A DNA stretch of 64,000 bases from the NCBI GenBank assembly GCA_016790695.1, contig JAEUOS010000188.1, positions 27,126-91,125 of the forward strand, in the 5' to 3' direction. Source of the DNA: Burkholderiales bacterium (GTDB taxonomy: Bacteria > Pseudomonadota > Gammaproteobacteria > Burkholderiales > JAEUOS01). Under the pieces are notes generated by a model. That model made no database searches, was not told the DNA's origin, and was given only the letters and a program-made list of their open reading frames with translations. Shown piece by piece: positions 31,288 to 39,714 of the stretch (positions are counted from its first letter, which is position 1; every line of letters begins with the position of its first letter). Both the position numbers and the translations under genes were made by a program.

Positions 31288-32900
31288 GGGCCCGCGCGCG
31301 TCACCTGCGGCGCCGGCGCGCCGTCGATCATCACGTTGAGCACCGCCGGCAGGCCGCTGGCGAGGGCGCGGCGCGCCGCGCCCGCGAGTTCCCCCGCCGC
31401 GGTCACGAGTTCGCCATGGCCGCCGAGCGCGGCAGCCAGGCGGTCGTAGCGCGAGGGCGCGAGTTCGCAGCCGACCAGCCGCTGCGGCCCGTAGGCGCGC
31501 AGCTGGATCTGGTACTCGGCGTTCCAGCGCGCGTCGTTGCCGACCACCGCGACGAACGGCAGGCGGTAGCGCATCGCGGTGTCGATCTCCATCGCGTGGA
31601 AGCCGAAGGTGCCGTCGCCCATCAGCGCGACCACCGGCGCACCGGGCCGCGCGAGGCGCGCGGCGAGCGCGAACGGCAGGCCGGCGCCGATGGCGCCGGC
31701 GACGCCGTTGATCACGCGGCTGGGCGCGCTGAGGCAGGCCTGCGCCCATTGCCCGAACTCGCCGCCGTCGGAGACCAGGACCGCGTCGGGATGCGTGTCG
31801 AGGAGCGCCTGCAGGGGCCGGCAGGCCTCGACCGGATGCAGGCGCTCGGGCGTGCCCGCGCGCGCGACATCCCATTCGGGCGGGCGATAGGCGATCGCCG
31901 CGTCGACCTCGGCGCGCCAGCCGGACGCCGCGCGCGTCGCGTGGCGGGTGAGCGCGGCCAGTGCCGGCAGCGCGTCGGCGCCGGTCGACAGGCGCAGGCG
32001 CTCGCCGAACGCGCGGCGGGCGCGGGTGTGCTCGAGGGACTCGGTGTCGATCTGCATCACCTCGCAGGCCGCACTCAGGGCCTTGCCGAACCGGAGGGTG
32101 AAGTCGACCCGCTTGCCGACCAGCAGCACGCGGTCGGCCAGCGCCAGCATCTGCGCAAACGCGCCCAGCGACGGATCGGCGGTGCCACGCGGGCTTTCCA
32201 TGCCCACCACCGGCACGCCGGCCGCGTCCGCCAGCGCGCGCCGCGCCGCATTGCCGGCGCGCTGCATCGCTTCGGGGCCGGTGAGAACCAGCGGGCGCGC
32301 GCCGCCGGCGAGCCAGGACATGATGGTCGCCGCCGTCTGGTCCGGCAGGACGGCCGGCGCGGCATGCGCCGCGTCGATGTTCACCGCGACCTCGGTGGTC
32401 GCGTCCAGCGCATCGGTCGGCAGGCTCAGGTGCACCGGCCCCGGCCGTCCGGCGCGCGCGATGCCGAGTGCGCGCGCGATGTCGGTGCCGAGCGCATCGG
32501 CGCCGGCCGACGTCCACGACGCCTTGGCGACCGGCGCGGCCATCTCCGCCTGGCGCATCTCCTGGAACGCGCCCAGGCCGATCTGGTCGTTCGGCGCATG
32601 GCCGGAGAGCAGCACCACCGGCGCCTCGGCCATCTGCGCGGTGTACAGCGCGCCGACCGCGTTGGCATGGCCGGGGCCGCCGGTGACCAGCGCGACCGCC
32701 GGCGCGCCGGTCAGGCGGGCGTAGGCGTCGGCCATGTGCACGCAGGCGGCTTCATGGCGCACGTGGACGAGCTCGATGCCGGCATCGAGCGCGGCGTCGA
32801 ACACCGGCATGATGTGGTTGCCGGAGAGGGTGAAGATGCGCCGGATGCCGGCCGTCTTCAGGGTCTGGCACAACAGGTCTGCGCCGCGGTTGCCGGCCAT
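31284..32900 (-). CDS. Thiamine pyrophosphate-dependent enzyme (acetolactate synthase-like)
   Basis: TPP enzyme of 538 residues, three-domain ILVB type. The conserved catalytic Glu is Glu50 in VRHEAACVHMADAYAR; the central domain follows, and the TPP/Mg motif is GDGTFGFHAMEIDTAMRY with GND. Oxalyl-CoA decarboxylase, 2-hydroxyacyl-CoA lyase, benzoylformate decarboxylase and sulfoacetaldehyde acetyltransferase (Xsc, usually longer) all share this architecture, so the reaction is open. It is the last gene of the long minus-strand series, 24 bases after the flavoprotein gene. Confidence 0.82.
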   Translation of the reverse strand: MAGNRGADLLCQTLKTAGIRRIFTLSGNHIMPVFDAALDAGIELVHVRHEAACVHMADAYARLTGAPAVALVTGGPGHANAVGALYTAQMAEAPVVLLSGHAPNDQIGLGAFQEMRQAEMAAPVAKASWTSAGADALGTDIARALGIARAGRPGPVHLSLPTDALDATTEVAVNIDAAHAAPAVLPDQTAATIMSWLAGGARPLVLTGPEAMQRAGNAARRALADAAGVPVVGMESPRGTADPSLGAFAQMLALADRVLLVGKRVDFTLRFGKALSAACEVMQIDTESLEHTRARRAFGERLRLSTGADALPALAALTRHATRAASGWRAEVDAAIAYRPPEWDVARAGTPERLHPVEACRPLQALLDTHPDAVLVSDGGEFGQWAQACLSAPSRVINGVAGAIGAGLPFALAARLARPGAPVVALMGDGTFGFHAMEIDTAMRYRLPFVAVVGNDARWNAEYQIQLRAYGPQRLVGCELAPSRYDRLAAALGGHGELVTAAGELAGAARRALASGLPAVLNVMIDGAPAPQVTRAGP

Positions 32901-32924
32901 GGATTGCTCTCGGTTGGGTAAGCG

Positions 32925-34643
32925 TCAGGAAATCAGGCTCTGGCCCGGTGCCACCCGGGTGAAGCGCACCGGCTCGCGCGAGATGCGCACCGTGCCCTCG
33001 GCGAGGCGGGCCACGGTGTAGTCGGAGGTCTCGAGCGCGCCGGTCTCGGGGAAGTCCTCGCGGTAGTGGGCGCCGCGCGAATCCTCGCGCGCGATCGCCG
33101 CCTGCGTGATCACGCGGCTCACCGTGACGAGGTTCCGGAGATTCAGCCAGTCGTGCCAGGTGAGGTTGAAGGCGCGCTCGCCGTCGGCGACGCCGGCGGC
33201 GTCGAGCAGGCGGTCGAGCTCGGCGAGCTCGGCCGCGCCGCGCGCGAGCCCGGCGGCATTGCGCAGGATGCCGACGTCGTTCCACATCACGTCGTGCAGG
33301 CGCTCGCGGATCGCCTCGAGGTCGCCGCCGCTGCGCGCGAACGGTGCCTCGGCGGCGGCGACCGCGCGCTCGATCACGGCCTCGTCCGGCGCGCGCAGCA
33401 CCCCTTCGGCCTTCACCCAGGCCGCCATCGAGTCGCCGGCGATGCCGCCGAACACCGTGGAATTGGCGACGCCGTTGCCGCCGAGCCGGTTGGCGCCGTG
33501 CACGCCGCCGGTGTCCTCGCCCGCGGCGAACAGGCCGGTCAGGGCCGTGCGGCAATCGACCGCGAACTGCACCCCGCCCATCATGTAGTGCGCGGTCGGC
33601 ACCACCTCGACCAGGCCGCCGGCGAGGTCGAAGCCGCAGTCGGCGCAGCGCTCGACCATGCCCTTGAACTGCCGCCGCACGTTCTCCGGGCCGAGGTGGC
33701 CCATCGAGATGTACAGCCCGCCGTTGGGGGTGGTGTTGCCGGCGCGCATCTCGGTCATCATCGCGCGCGAGACGATGTCGCGCGTGGCGCGCTCGTTGCG
33801 CGGGTCGTACTTGTGCATGAAGCGCTCGCGGTCGCCGCCGAGGAGGTAGCCGCCGGCGCCGCGCAGGCCTTCCTCGATGATGGTGCCGGTGATGCGGGTG
33901 CCGGCGCCGGCGAGCACGCCCGTGGGATGGAACTGCACCATCTCCATGTCGCGCAGCGGCAGCCCGGCGCGCAGCGCCATCGCCATGCCGTCGCAGCTCT
34001 TGTCGCCGGAGGGCGTGTGGTACTTGTACATGGTCGGCCCGCCGCCGGTCGCGAGCAGCACCGCCTTGGCCTGCACGAACACGAACGCGCCGTCGCGCAT
34101 GTCGATCATCAGCACCCCGGCCAGCGCGCTGCCGTCGGCGGTGCGGACCAGCTCGATCGCGCGGTGCTCCTCGAGGCGTTCGATGCCGCGCGCCCACACC
34201 TGCTCGGCGAGCCGGTTGATGATTTCGATGCCGGTCAGGTCGCCCTTGTGCACCGTGCGGTCGAAGGTCTGCCCGGCGAACGCCTTCTGGTGCACCGTGC
34301 CGTCGGGATTGCGGTCGAAGAAGCAGCCGAGCTCGTTCTCCAGCTCGTGGATGCGCACGACCGCCTGCTCGACCAGGGTCCACGCGAGGTCCTGGTCGGC
34401 AAGCCACTTGCTGCCGTCGATGGTGTCCATGAAGTGGCGCTCGACCGAGTCCTCCTTGGCGAGCGCGACGTTGTAGCCGCCCTGGACCATGCGCGTGCAG
34501 CCGCACTTGCCGAGCAGCCCCTTGACGGCGATCGTGATGTCGAGCGAGGGTGCGGCCTGGTGCGCGTGCAGCGCCGCGAACAGGCCGGCGCCCCCGGAGC
34601 CGAGGATCAGGATGTCGGTGGAGCGGCGGCGCACGTGCGTCAT
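32925..34643 (-). CDS. Succinate dehydrogenase/fumarate reductase-type flavoprotein subunit
   Basis: Flavoprotein of 572 residues of the SdhA/FrdA family. It has an N-terminal FAD motif ILGSGGAGLFAALHA, the FHPTG block, GTIIEEGLRGAGGYLL, the TAHYMMGG substrate block and HGANRLGGNGVANSTVFGG. The residue aligned with the covalent-FAD histidine of SdhA appears to be Cys49 (context KCGCTRMVQGG), so FAD may be non-covalent. It is the likely catalytic partner of the sdhB/D/C-like genes 4-6 kb upstream in the same direction. The substrate could be succinate or a substituted succinate. Confidence 0.85.
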   Translation of the reverse strand: MTHVRRRSTDILILGSGGAGLFAALHAHQAAPSLDITIAVKGLLGKCGCTRMVQGGYNVALAKEDSVERHFMDTIDGSKWLADQDLAWTLVEQAVVRIHELENELGCFFDRNPDGTVHQKAFAGQTFDRTVHKGDLTGIEIINRLAEQVWARGIERLEEHRAIELVRTADGSALAGVLMIDMRDGAFVFVQAKAVLLATGGGPTMYKYHTPSGDKSCDGMAMALRAGLPLRDMEMVQFHPTGVLAGAGTRITGTIIEEGLRGAGGYLLGGDRERFMHKYDPRNERATRDIVSRAMMTEMRAGNTTPNGGLYISMGHLGPENVRRQFKGMVERCADCGFDLAGGLVEVVPTAHYMMGGVQFAVDCRTALTGLFAAGEDTGGVHGANRLGGNGVANSTVFGGIAGDSMAAWVKAEGVLRAPDEAVIERAVAAAEAPFARSGGDLEAIRERLHDVMWNDVGILRNAAGLARGAAELAELDRLLDAAGVADGERAFNLTWHDWLNLRNLVTVSRVITQAAIAREDSRGAHYREDFPETGALETSDYTVARLAEGTVRISREPVRFTRVAPGQSLIS

Positions 34644-34659
34644 CGGCGAATCCCGGCGG

Positions 34660-35637
34660 TCATTGCAGCTTGATGCCGAGCCGGCGGATCAGCGCCGACC
34701 AGCGCTCGCTGTCGGCCTGGACGCGGCGCGCGGCTTCCTCGGGGCCGGACTCGACCGCGTCGACGAACGCGGCGGTCAGGCGCGCGCGCAGCTCGGGGTT
34801 GGCGAGCGCGGCGCCGATGTCGGCCCCGAGGCGCCGCAGCACCTCGGGCGGCGTGCCGCGCGGCGCGAACACGCCGGTCCAGGACTCCCCGTAGTCCCCG
34901 GCGAAGCCGGCCTCGGCGAACGTGGGCACGCCCGGCGCGGCGCTGCTGCGCTGGTTCTCCATCAGCGCGATCACGCGCAGGCGGCCGCCGTCGATCAGCG
35001 GCTTGGCCGGGGCGATGCCGACGACGGCGAAGTCGACCAGGCCGCCGGCGACGTCGCGCAGCGCGTCGACCGCGCCCTTGTAGCCGACCCAGCCGAACTC
35101 GATGCCGTTGGCGGCCTGGAACTCGGCGAGCGCGAAGTACGGGCGGTCGGCCTGGCCGCCGCCGCTCCAGAAGGTCACCTTGCCCGGCGCGCGCCGCGCC
35201 GCGTCGACCACGTCGCGCAGGGTCTTGTGCGGCGAGCCGGCGGCGACCACCATCCACACCGGCACGCGCACGCCGCGGTGCACCGGCACCAGGTCGGCGG
35301 CGGGCTTGAACGCGAGCGTCGGGATCAGGGCGGCGGAGGCGGTCACGTTGCCGCCGGGCGAGAACAGCAGGGTGTAGCCGTCGGCGCCGGCGCGCGCCAC
35401 CGCCTCGACGCCGATCATGCTGTTGGCGCCGGGGCGGTTCTCGACGATCGCCGGCTGCTTCCAGGTGCGCGACAGCTGGTCGGCCACCTGGCGTGCGACG
35501 ATGTCGCCGACATTGCCCGGCGGGTTGGGCACGATGAAGCGGACCGGACGGTCGGGGAAGGTCTGGGCGAACGCCGCGGTCATGGCGGCCAGGCCCAGGG
35601 CCGCGATGGCGAGGCTGCGCAGGCGTGCGGGGATCAT
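34660..35637 (-). CDS. Bug-family (TctC) periplasmic substrate-binding protein
   Basis: Periplasmic binding protein of 325 residues. A signal peptide (about residues 1-25, ending AFA) precedes the Bug signature FPDRPVRFIVPNPPGNVGDIVARQ, an ENRPGANSMIG block and a later VPTFAEAGFAGDY block. Bug proteins bind carboxylates for tripartite tricarboxylate (TTT) transporters, but no TctA/TctB membrane genes lie nearby. It sits between the flavoprotein and hydratase genes. The start at 35637 begins the signal peptide. Confidence 0.9.
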   Translation of the reverse strand: MIPARLRSLAIAALGLAAMTAAFAQTFPDRPVRFIVPNPPGNVGDIVARQVADQLSRTWKQPAIVENRPGANSMIGVEAVARAGADGYTLLFSPGGNVTASAALIPTLAFKPAADLVPVHRGVRVPVWMVVAAGSPHKTLRDVVDAARRAPGKVTFWSGGGQADRPYFALAEFQAANGIEFGWVGYKGAVDALRDVAGGLVDFAVVGIAPAKPLIDGGRLRVIALMENQRSSAAPGVPTFAEAGFAGDYGESWTGVFAPRGTPPEVLRRLGADIGAALANPELRARLTAAFVDAVESGPEEAARRVQADSERWSALIRRLGIKLQ

Positions 35638-35677
35638 CGTGGCGGGGTCCTCGGGAAGAGTGCGAACGGGGCGCGCA

Positions 35678-36292
35678 TCAGGTCGCCCTGACGCCCAGGC
35701 CGGCGAGCACGCCGGCGCGGCGCGCGGCGACCGCATCCTGCACGCGCTCGTACAGGCTGCCGCCGTGGCTGTCCATGCCCACCAGCAGCGGGCCGAAGCC
35801 CCGGATGCGGAACTGCCACAGCGACTCGGGGTTGAGATCGTCGAGATCGACGTCCTCGATCGCCTCGATCCAGGTGGTTTCCAGCGCCGCGGTGCCGCCG
35901 ATGATCGCGAGGTAGGCGCCGCCCAGTTCACGGAACGCCGCCGCCGAGCCGCTGCGCAGGCCGCCCTTGCCGATGATCAGGCGCACGCCGTTCTGCGTCA
36001 TCAGCGGCCGGGTGAAGCGCTCCATCCGGTCCGAGGTGGTGGTGCCCACGCACACCGGCGCGTAGCCGGCGGGAAACGCGGGCGAGGCAGGCACCTTCCT
36101 GACGTTCGGCGCCGTGTGGATCACCGCATGGCCGGCGAGGTCGAAGCGGGTCGTGCGGCCGCGATCGAACATGTGGATCTGCGTGGCGTCGCGGATGCCG
36201 AACAGCAGTCCCGAGAGGGTGACCGTGTCGTTGACGCGCAGTGCGCGCACCTGGGCCTCGGTCACCGGGGTGGTCAGTTCGTGGTGGGCCAT
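35678..36292 (-). CDS. Class I fumarase/L(+)-tartrate dehydratase, beta subunit
   Basis: C-terminal (beta) half of a two-subunit class I hydro-lyase, 204 residues. It shows LRVNDTVTLSGLLFGIRDATQ, GTTTSDRMERF, IGKGGL and a WIEAIEDVDLDDLNPESLW block that resembles, from memory, TtdB and the C-terminal half of FumA. Sizes of this and the alpha subunit (291 residues) are close to those of E. coli TtdB and TtdA. It would add or remove water on fumarate/malate, tartrate or an analogue such as mesaconate. It lies nine bases after the alpha-subunit gene. Confidence 0.88.
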   Translation of the reverse strand: MAHHELTTPVTEAQVRALRVNDTVTLSGLLFGIRDATQIHMFDRGRTTRFDLAGHAVIHTAPNVRKVPASPAFPAGYAPVCVGTTTSDRMERFTRPLMTQNGVRLIIGKGGLRSGSAAAFRELGGAYLAIIGGTAALETTWIEAIEDVDLDDLNPESLWQFRIRGFGPLLVGMDSHGGSLYERVQDAVAARRAGVLAGLGVRAT

Positions 36293-36301
36293 CGCTCGAC
36301 C

Positions 36302-37177
36302 TCAGAAGCCGTAGGACACGCCGGCGGGCGTGAACGTGGCGCGCGCGCGCCGCGCCGAGTGGCACTGCATGTTGACCGCCACCGGGTTCATGGTGATGTG
36401 GGTCGCCGCCAGTTCGACCTGCACCGCGAAGGCGGTGGCGTCGCCGCCCAGGCCCTGCGGACCGACACCCAGCAGGTTGACGGCCGGCGTCAGCCGGTCC
36501 TCGAGCTCCGCGCCCAGCGGGTCGGCGCAGCGGCTGCCCAGCGGGCGGGTGGCGGCACGCTTGGCGAGCGCGACGCACAGGTCCGAGGTGCCGCCGATGC
36601 CGACGCCGACCACGGTCGGCGGGCAGGTCTTGCCGCCGGCGGCGATCACGCAATCGACGACGAAGGTCTTGATCGCATCGACCCCTTCGGCGGGTATCGC
36701 CATCTTGAGGAAGGAGTTGTTCTCCGAGCCCGACCCCTTGGGCACCATGTCCAGGACCACCGTGTCGACGGCGTCGTCGAAGTCGATGTGGATCACCGGG
36801 ACCCCGGTGCCGCAGGACGTGTGCTCGTTCCGTCGCGACAGCGGATGCACCACCGAGGAGCGCAGCGGGTGCTCGCGGGTGGCGCGCTCGCAGCCGCGGC
36901 GGATCGCCTGCTTGAGCGCGTGTCCGTCGCAGGCGACGTTGCGCCCGATGGTGAGGCTGTAGATCGGGATGCCGGTATCCTGGCACAGCAGGTTGTCGGT
37001 GTCCTCGGCGACCCGGATGTTGGTGATCATGGTCCCGAGCACGCTCTTGGCGGTGGCGTCGGTCTCGGCGGCGGAGAGCCGGGCGAAGCCGGCCTTGATG
37101 TCCGGCGGCAGCATCTTGAGGGCGCGGATGTAGAGCTCGCGCGCGGCTTCCTCGACGGCGGCAGGGTCGATGTTCAC
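36302..37177 (-). CDS. Class I fumarase/L(+)-tartrate dehydratase, alpha subunit
   Basis: Iron-sulfur subunit, 291 residues. The 4Fe-4S cysteines appear in CQDTG (Cys65), FVVDCVIAAGGKTCPP and GIGGTSDLC. The HPLSRRNEHTSCGTG and NSFLKMAIPAEGVDAIK blocks match class I fumarases and tartrate dehydratase alpha. The cluster is oxygen-sensitive in this family. The gene is flanked by two Bug genes and lies in the same series as a complex II, so the pair could perform consecutive dehydrogenation and hydration of a C4 or C5 dicarboxylate, which is inference. Confidence 0.88.
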   Translation of the reverse strand: MNIDPAAVEEAARELYIRALKMLPPDIKAGFARLSAAETDATAKSVLGTMITNIRVAEDTDNLLCQDTGIPIYSLTIGRNVACDGHALKQAIRRGCERATREHPLRSSVVHPLSRRNEHTSCGTGVPVIHIDFDDAVDTVVLDMVPKGSGSENNSFLKMAIPAEGVDAIKTFVVDCVIAAGGKTCPPTVVGVGIGGTSDLCVALAKRAATRPLGSRCADPLGAELEDRLTPAVNLLGVGPQGLGGDATAFAVQVELAATHITMNPVAVNMQCHSARRARATFTPAGVSYGF

Positions 37178-37185
37178 GGGGTGTC

Positions 37186-38166
37186 CTAGTTCGCGGAGAG
37201 TTTGCGCTCGGCCACCACCCTGGCCCAGCGCGCCGATTCGGCATCGATCGCGCGCGCGAACGCCGCCGGCGTGTCGCCGACCGGCGTCATGCCCTGGACG
37301 TACAGGCGCGCCTTCATCTCGGTGGTTTCGAGGATGCGCGCGGTGTCGCGCTGCACGCGGTCGATCACCTCCGCCGGCGTCCCGGCGGGGGCGACGAAGC
37401 CGAACCAGCCGGTGTTCTCGAACCCGGGCAGGCCGCTCTCGGCGACGGTCGGCACGTTGGGCAGCATCGCCGAGCGCGTGCGGCCGGTGACCGCGAGGGC
37501 GCGCAGCTTGCCGGCGTTGACGAACGGGACCGCCGCGGCCATGTTGCCGACCATCATGTGGATCTGGCCGGCGACCAGGTCGTTGTAGCCGAGCGCCTCC
37601 CCCTTGTAGGGGACGTGCACGATGTCGATGCGCGCGGCATTGGCGAAGTTCTCCGCCGCCATGTGCACCTGGCTGCCGACGCCGGCGGAGCCGAAGTTGA
37701 TGCTGCCGGGCTTGGCCCTGGCCAGCGCGATCAGCGCCTTGATGCTGTCGGCGGCCACCGCCGGATGCACCACCACGAGCATCGGCCCGGTGGCCACGTT
37801 GGTGATCGGCGCGAAGTCCTTCTTCGCATCGAACGGCATGCGCCTGTACATGTGCGGATTGACCGTCAGGATGCTGCCCGAGGCCATCAGCAGCGTGTAG
37901 CCGTCGGGCGCGGACTTGGCGACGACGTCGGCGCCGACATTGCCGCCGGCGCCGCCGCGGTTCTCGATGACCACCGGCTGGCCCCAGACCTCGCCGAGCT
38001 TCTGGCCGACCAGGCGCGCGACGACGTCGGTGGTGCCGCCGGCGGCGAAGGGCACGACGATGCGCACCTGGCGCGCCGGCCAGGATTGCGCGGCCGCGCC
38101 CGCCGCGGTCAGGGCGAGGGCCGTGCCGGCGGCGAACAGGGCGGCGCGGCGTCGGATCGGGTTCAT
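37186..38166 (-). CDS. Bug-family (TctC) periplasmic substrate-binding protein
   Basis: Periplasmic binding protein of 326 residues: signal peptide (about residues 1-27, ending GAAAQ), then WPARQVRIVVPFAAGGTTDVVARLVGQ, an ENRGGAGGNVGADVVAKSAPDGYT block and the mid-protein VHVPYKGE motif. It lies between the hydratase alpha gene and the complex II membrane anchor genes, so it probably captures the dicarboxylate processed by them. No membrane partner is encoded nearby. Confidence 0.9.
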   Translation of the reverse strand: MNPIRRRAALFAAGTALALTAAGAAAQSWPARQVRIVVPFAAGGTTDVVARLVGQKLGEVWGQPVVIENRGGAGGNVGADVVAKSAPDGYTLLMASGSILTVNPHMYRRMPFDAKKDFAPITNVATGPMLVVVHPAVAADSIKALIALARAKPGSINFGSAGVGSQVHMAAENFANAARIDIVHVPYKGEALGYNDLVAGQIHMMVGNMAAAVPFVNAGKLRALAVTGRTRSAMLPNVPTVAESGLPGFENTGWFGFVAPAGTPAEVIDRVQRDTARILETTEMKARLYVQGMTPVGDTPAAFARAIDAESARWARVVAERKLSAN

Positions 38167-38189
38167 GGCATCTCCGTTCGAGGCAGGAA

Positions 38190-38558
38190 TCAGGTGACGA
38201 GCGCCAGCGCGAACGCCAGCCCGGTGGCCAATGCTACGCCGAAGCCGATGGCGACCAGGTTCTTGCGTTGCCCGGACCAGGGGCCGAACTCGATCAGCAG
38301 CAGGCGCAGGCCGCCGGTCAGGTGCGCCGCCAGCAGGACCACCAGGCCCCACTCGGCGAACTTGACCAGCGGCTGGTCGGACCAGCGCAGGAAGGCGTCG
38401 AACGCCGCGGCGCCCTCCAGCGACGTGCCGAGGGCCCAGAAGTGCAGCGGCAGGAACAGCGCGAGCAGCACGCCCGAGATGCGGTGCACCAGGAACGCCC
38501 ACCACGACGCGTGGTTGCGCGCGCGGCGGTCGTTGCGCCGGATCGCGCCGCGCATCAT
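38190..38558 (-). CDS. Complex II membrane anchor, SdhC/cytochrome b556-like
   Basis: Membrane protein of 122 residues with three hydrophobic segments. The motif HRISGVLLALFLPLHFWALG and the later AAHLTGGLRLLLIEFGPW are typical of SdhC-type anchors, with histidines suited to heme b binding. The ATG at 38558 overlaps the stop of the upstream anchor gene (ATGA), so translation is coupled. Together with the neighbouring anchor and iron-sulfur subunits it would form a quinone-linked membrane complex. Confidence 0.85.
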   Translation of the reverse strand: MMRGAIRRNDRRARNHASWWAFLVHRISGVLLALFLPLHFWALGTSLEGAAAFDAFLRWSDQPLVKFAEWGLVVLLAAHLTGGLRLLLIEFGPWSGQRKNLVAIGFGVALATGLAFALALVT

Positions 38559-38896
38559 GCCGCGTAGACGCCGTAGACGGCGCGCAGTCCGAGGAACAGG
38601 ATGGCGACGGTCGCGAGCTTGGCCACCGTCACCGCGAGGAAGCGGTTCAGCCCGAGCCACTCCTCGCAGACGCGGGCCAGGCCGATCGGCACGTGCACCA
38701 CGCAGCCGAGCACGAAGACGGTGTAGAAGGCGGCGAAGCCGAGGCTGCCGCGCGTGCGCCCGAGTATCTCGGCAGCCGACAGGCCGCCGCGCACCGCGTA
38801 GATCATCACGCCGATGTGCACCAGCACGCAGACGGCCAGCACCACGGCGCTGGCGCGCTGCCAGAACCACAGCTTCGCCTCGCGCGCCGCGCTCAT
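38555..38896 (-). CDS. Complex II membrane anchor, SdhD/FrdC-like
   Basis: Membrane protein of 113 residues with three predicted helices: a segment starting WQRASAVVLAVCVLVHIGVM, then FAAFYTVFVLGCVVHVPIGL, then VTVAKLATVAILFLGLRAVYG. His in the first and second helices could be heme ligands. It belongs to the poorly conserved anchor class and is recognised chiefly from position between SdhB- and SdhC-like genes. Confidence 0.75.
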   Translation of the reverse strand: MSAAREAKLWFWQRASAVVLAVCVLVHIGVMIYAVRGGLSAAEILGRTRGSLGFAAFYTVFVLGCVVHVPIGLARVCEEWLGLNRFLAVTVAKLATVAILFLGLRAVYGVYAA

Positions 38897-38927
38897 CGCC
38901 GCCTCCGCTGTCGTGGGCCAGGCATCC

Positions 38928-39659
38928 TCAATCGAGCTCTCCCTTCAACGCGGCGCGCGCGGCCAGGCGCTTCAGGCCGGCGATGCCGGCCGTGGGCTCG
39001 AGGTGCTTGGGGCAGCGCTCGCTGCACGACCCCTGCGTGTGGCAGGCATGGCAGCCGGCATCGCCGGCCACCGCGCGCAGGCGCTCGCGGCGGACGACGT
39101 CGCGCTCGTCGTTGACGAGCGTCCAGGCGCGATTGAGCGCCGCCGGCCCGAGGTAGTCGGGCCGCCAGGAGACGACGTCGCAGGAGGCATGGCAGACGCC
39201 GCAGCCGATGCATTCGATGCCTGCCGACGCGGCCTGCCGCGCGCGGTCGTCCGGCCGCACCACCGCGAAGTCGTCATGGCGGGTGCGCGCGCCCTCGAAG
39301 CTGCCCCTGGCGCGCGCCCACTTGTCGAAGAATTCCCGCATGTCGACCGCCAGGTCCTTGATCACGGGCAGGTTGGCGAGCGGCGCGAGTTCGAGGCGGC
39401 CGCCGTCGGCCACCTTGCTCACGTGCGTGCGGCAGGTCCAGCGCGCCTGGCCGTTGACGGTCATCGCGCACGACCCGCACATCCCGACGCGGCACGCGAA
39501 GCGGTACGAAAGCGTCGCGTCGAGCGAACGCTGGATGAAGGTCACCACGTCGAGCACGGTCTGCGACTCGCGCCGCGGCACGTGGTAGGTGACGAACCGT
39601 CCGGTCGTCCGGCCGCGCCAGACGGCGACCTCGATGGCGGGCGTGGCGGGTGCGTTCAT
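38928..39659 (-). CDS. Succinate dehydrogenase/fumarate reductase-type iron-sulfur subunit
   Basis: Iron-sulfur protein of 243 residues carrying all three clusters of a complex II B subunit. The 2Fe-2S ligands are CRVGMCGSC plus a later Cys in WTC; the 4Fe-4S motif is CIGCGVCHASC; the 3Fe-4S motif is CHTQGSCSERCP, preceded by one extra Cys. It passes electrons from the flavoprotein (separated by about 4.3 kb) to the membrane anchors. A TAAGAT hexamer ends six bases before the ATG (39671-39666 on the minus strand), so a promoter may lie in the 55-base gap after the aminotransferase gene. Confidence 0.9.
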   Translation of the reverse strand: MNAPATPAIEVAVWRGRTTGRFVTYHVPRRESQTVLDVVTFIQRSLDATLSYRFACRVGMCGSCAMTVNGQARWTCRTHVSKVADGGRLELAPLANLPVIKDLAVDMREFFDKWARARGSFEGARTRHDDFAVVRPDDRARQAASAGIECIGCGVCHASCDVVSWRPDYLGPAALNRAWTLVNDERDVVRRERLRAVAGDAGCHACHTQGSCSERCPKHLEPTAGIAGLKRLAARAALKGELD

Positions 39660-39714
39660 GGGGTCATCTTAGGACAAGGGGCCGCGGCCGCGGGCACGCG
39701 GGGCGAGGTCTGCG

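Noticed and set aside
28909..32517. Minus-strand open frame of 1202 codons spanning MscS, CoA transferase and TPP genes
   Set aside because: Overlaps three recognisable proteins in other frames or strands and shows only Arg/Gly/Ala-rich sequence.
30046..32900. Oxalate catabolism pair (formyl-CoA transferase plus oxalyl-CoA decarboxylase)
   Set aside because: The two genes are convergent and not co-transcribed, and the TPP enzyme does not read as a clear oxalyl-CoA decarboxylase; kept as an open alternative only.
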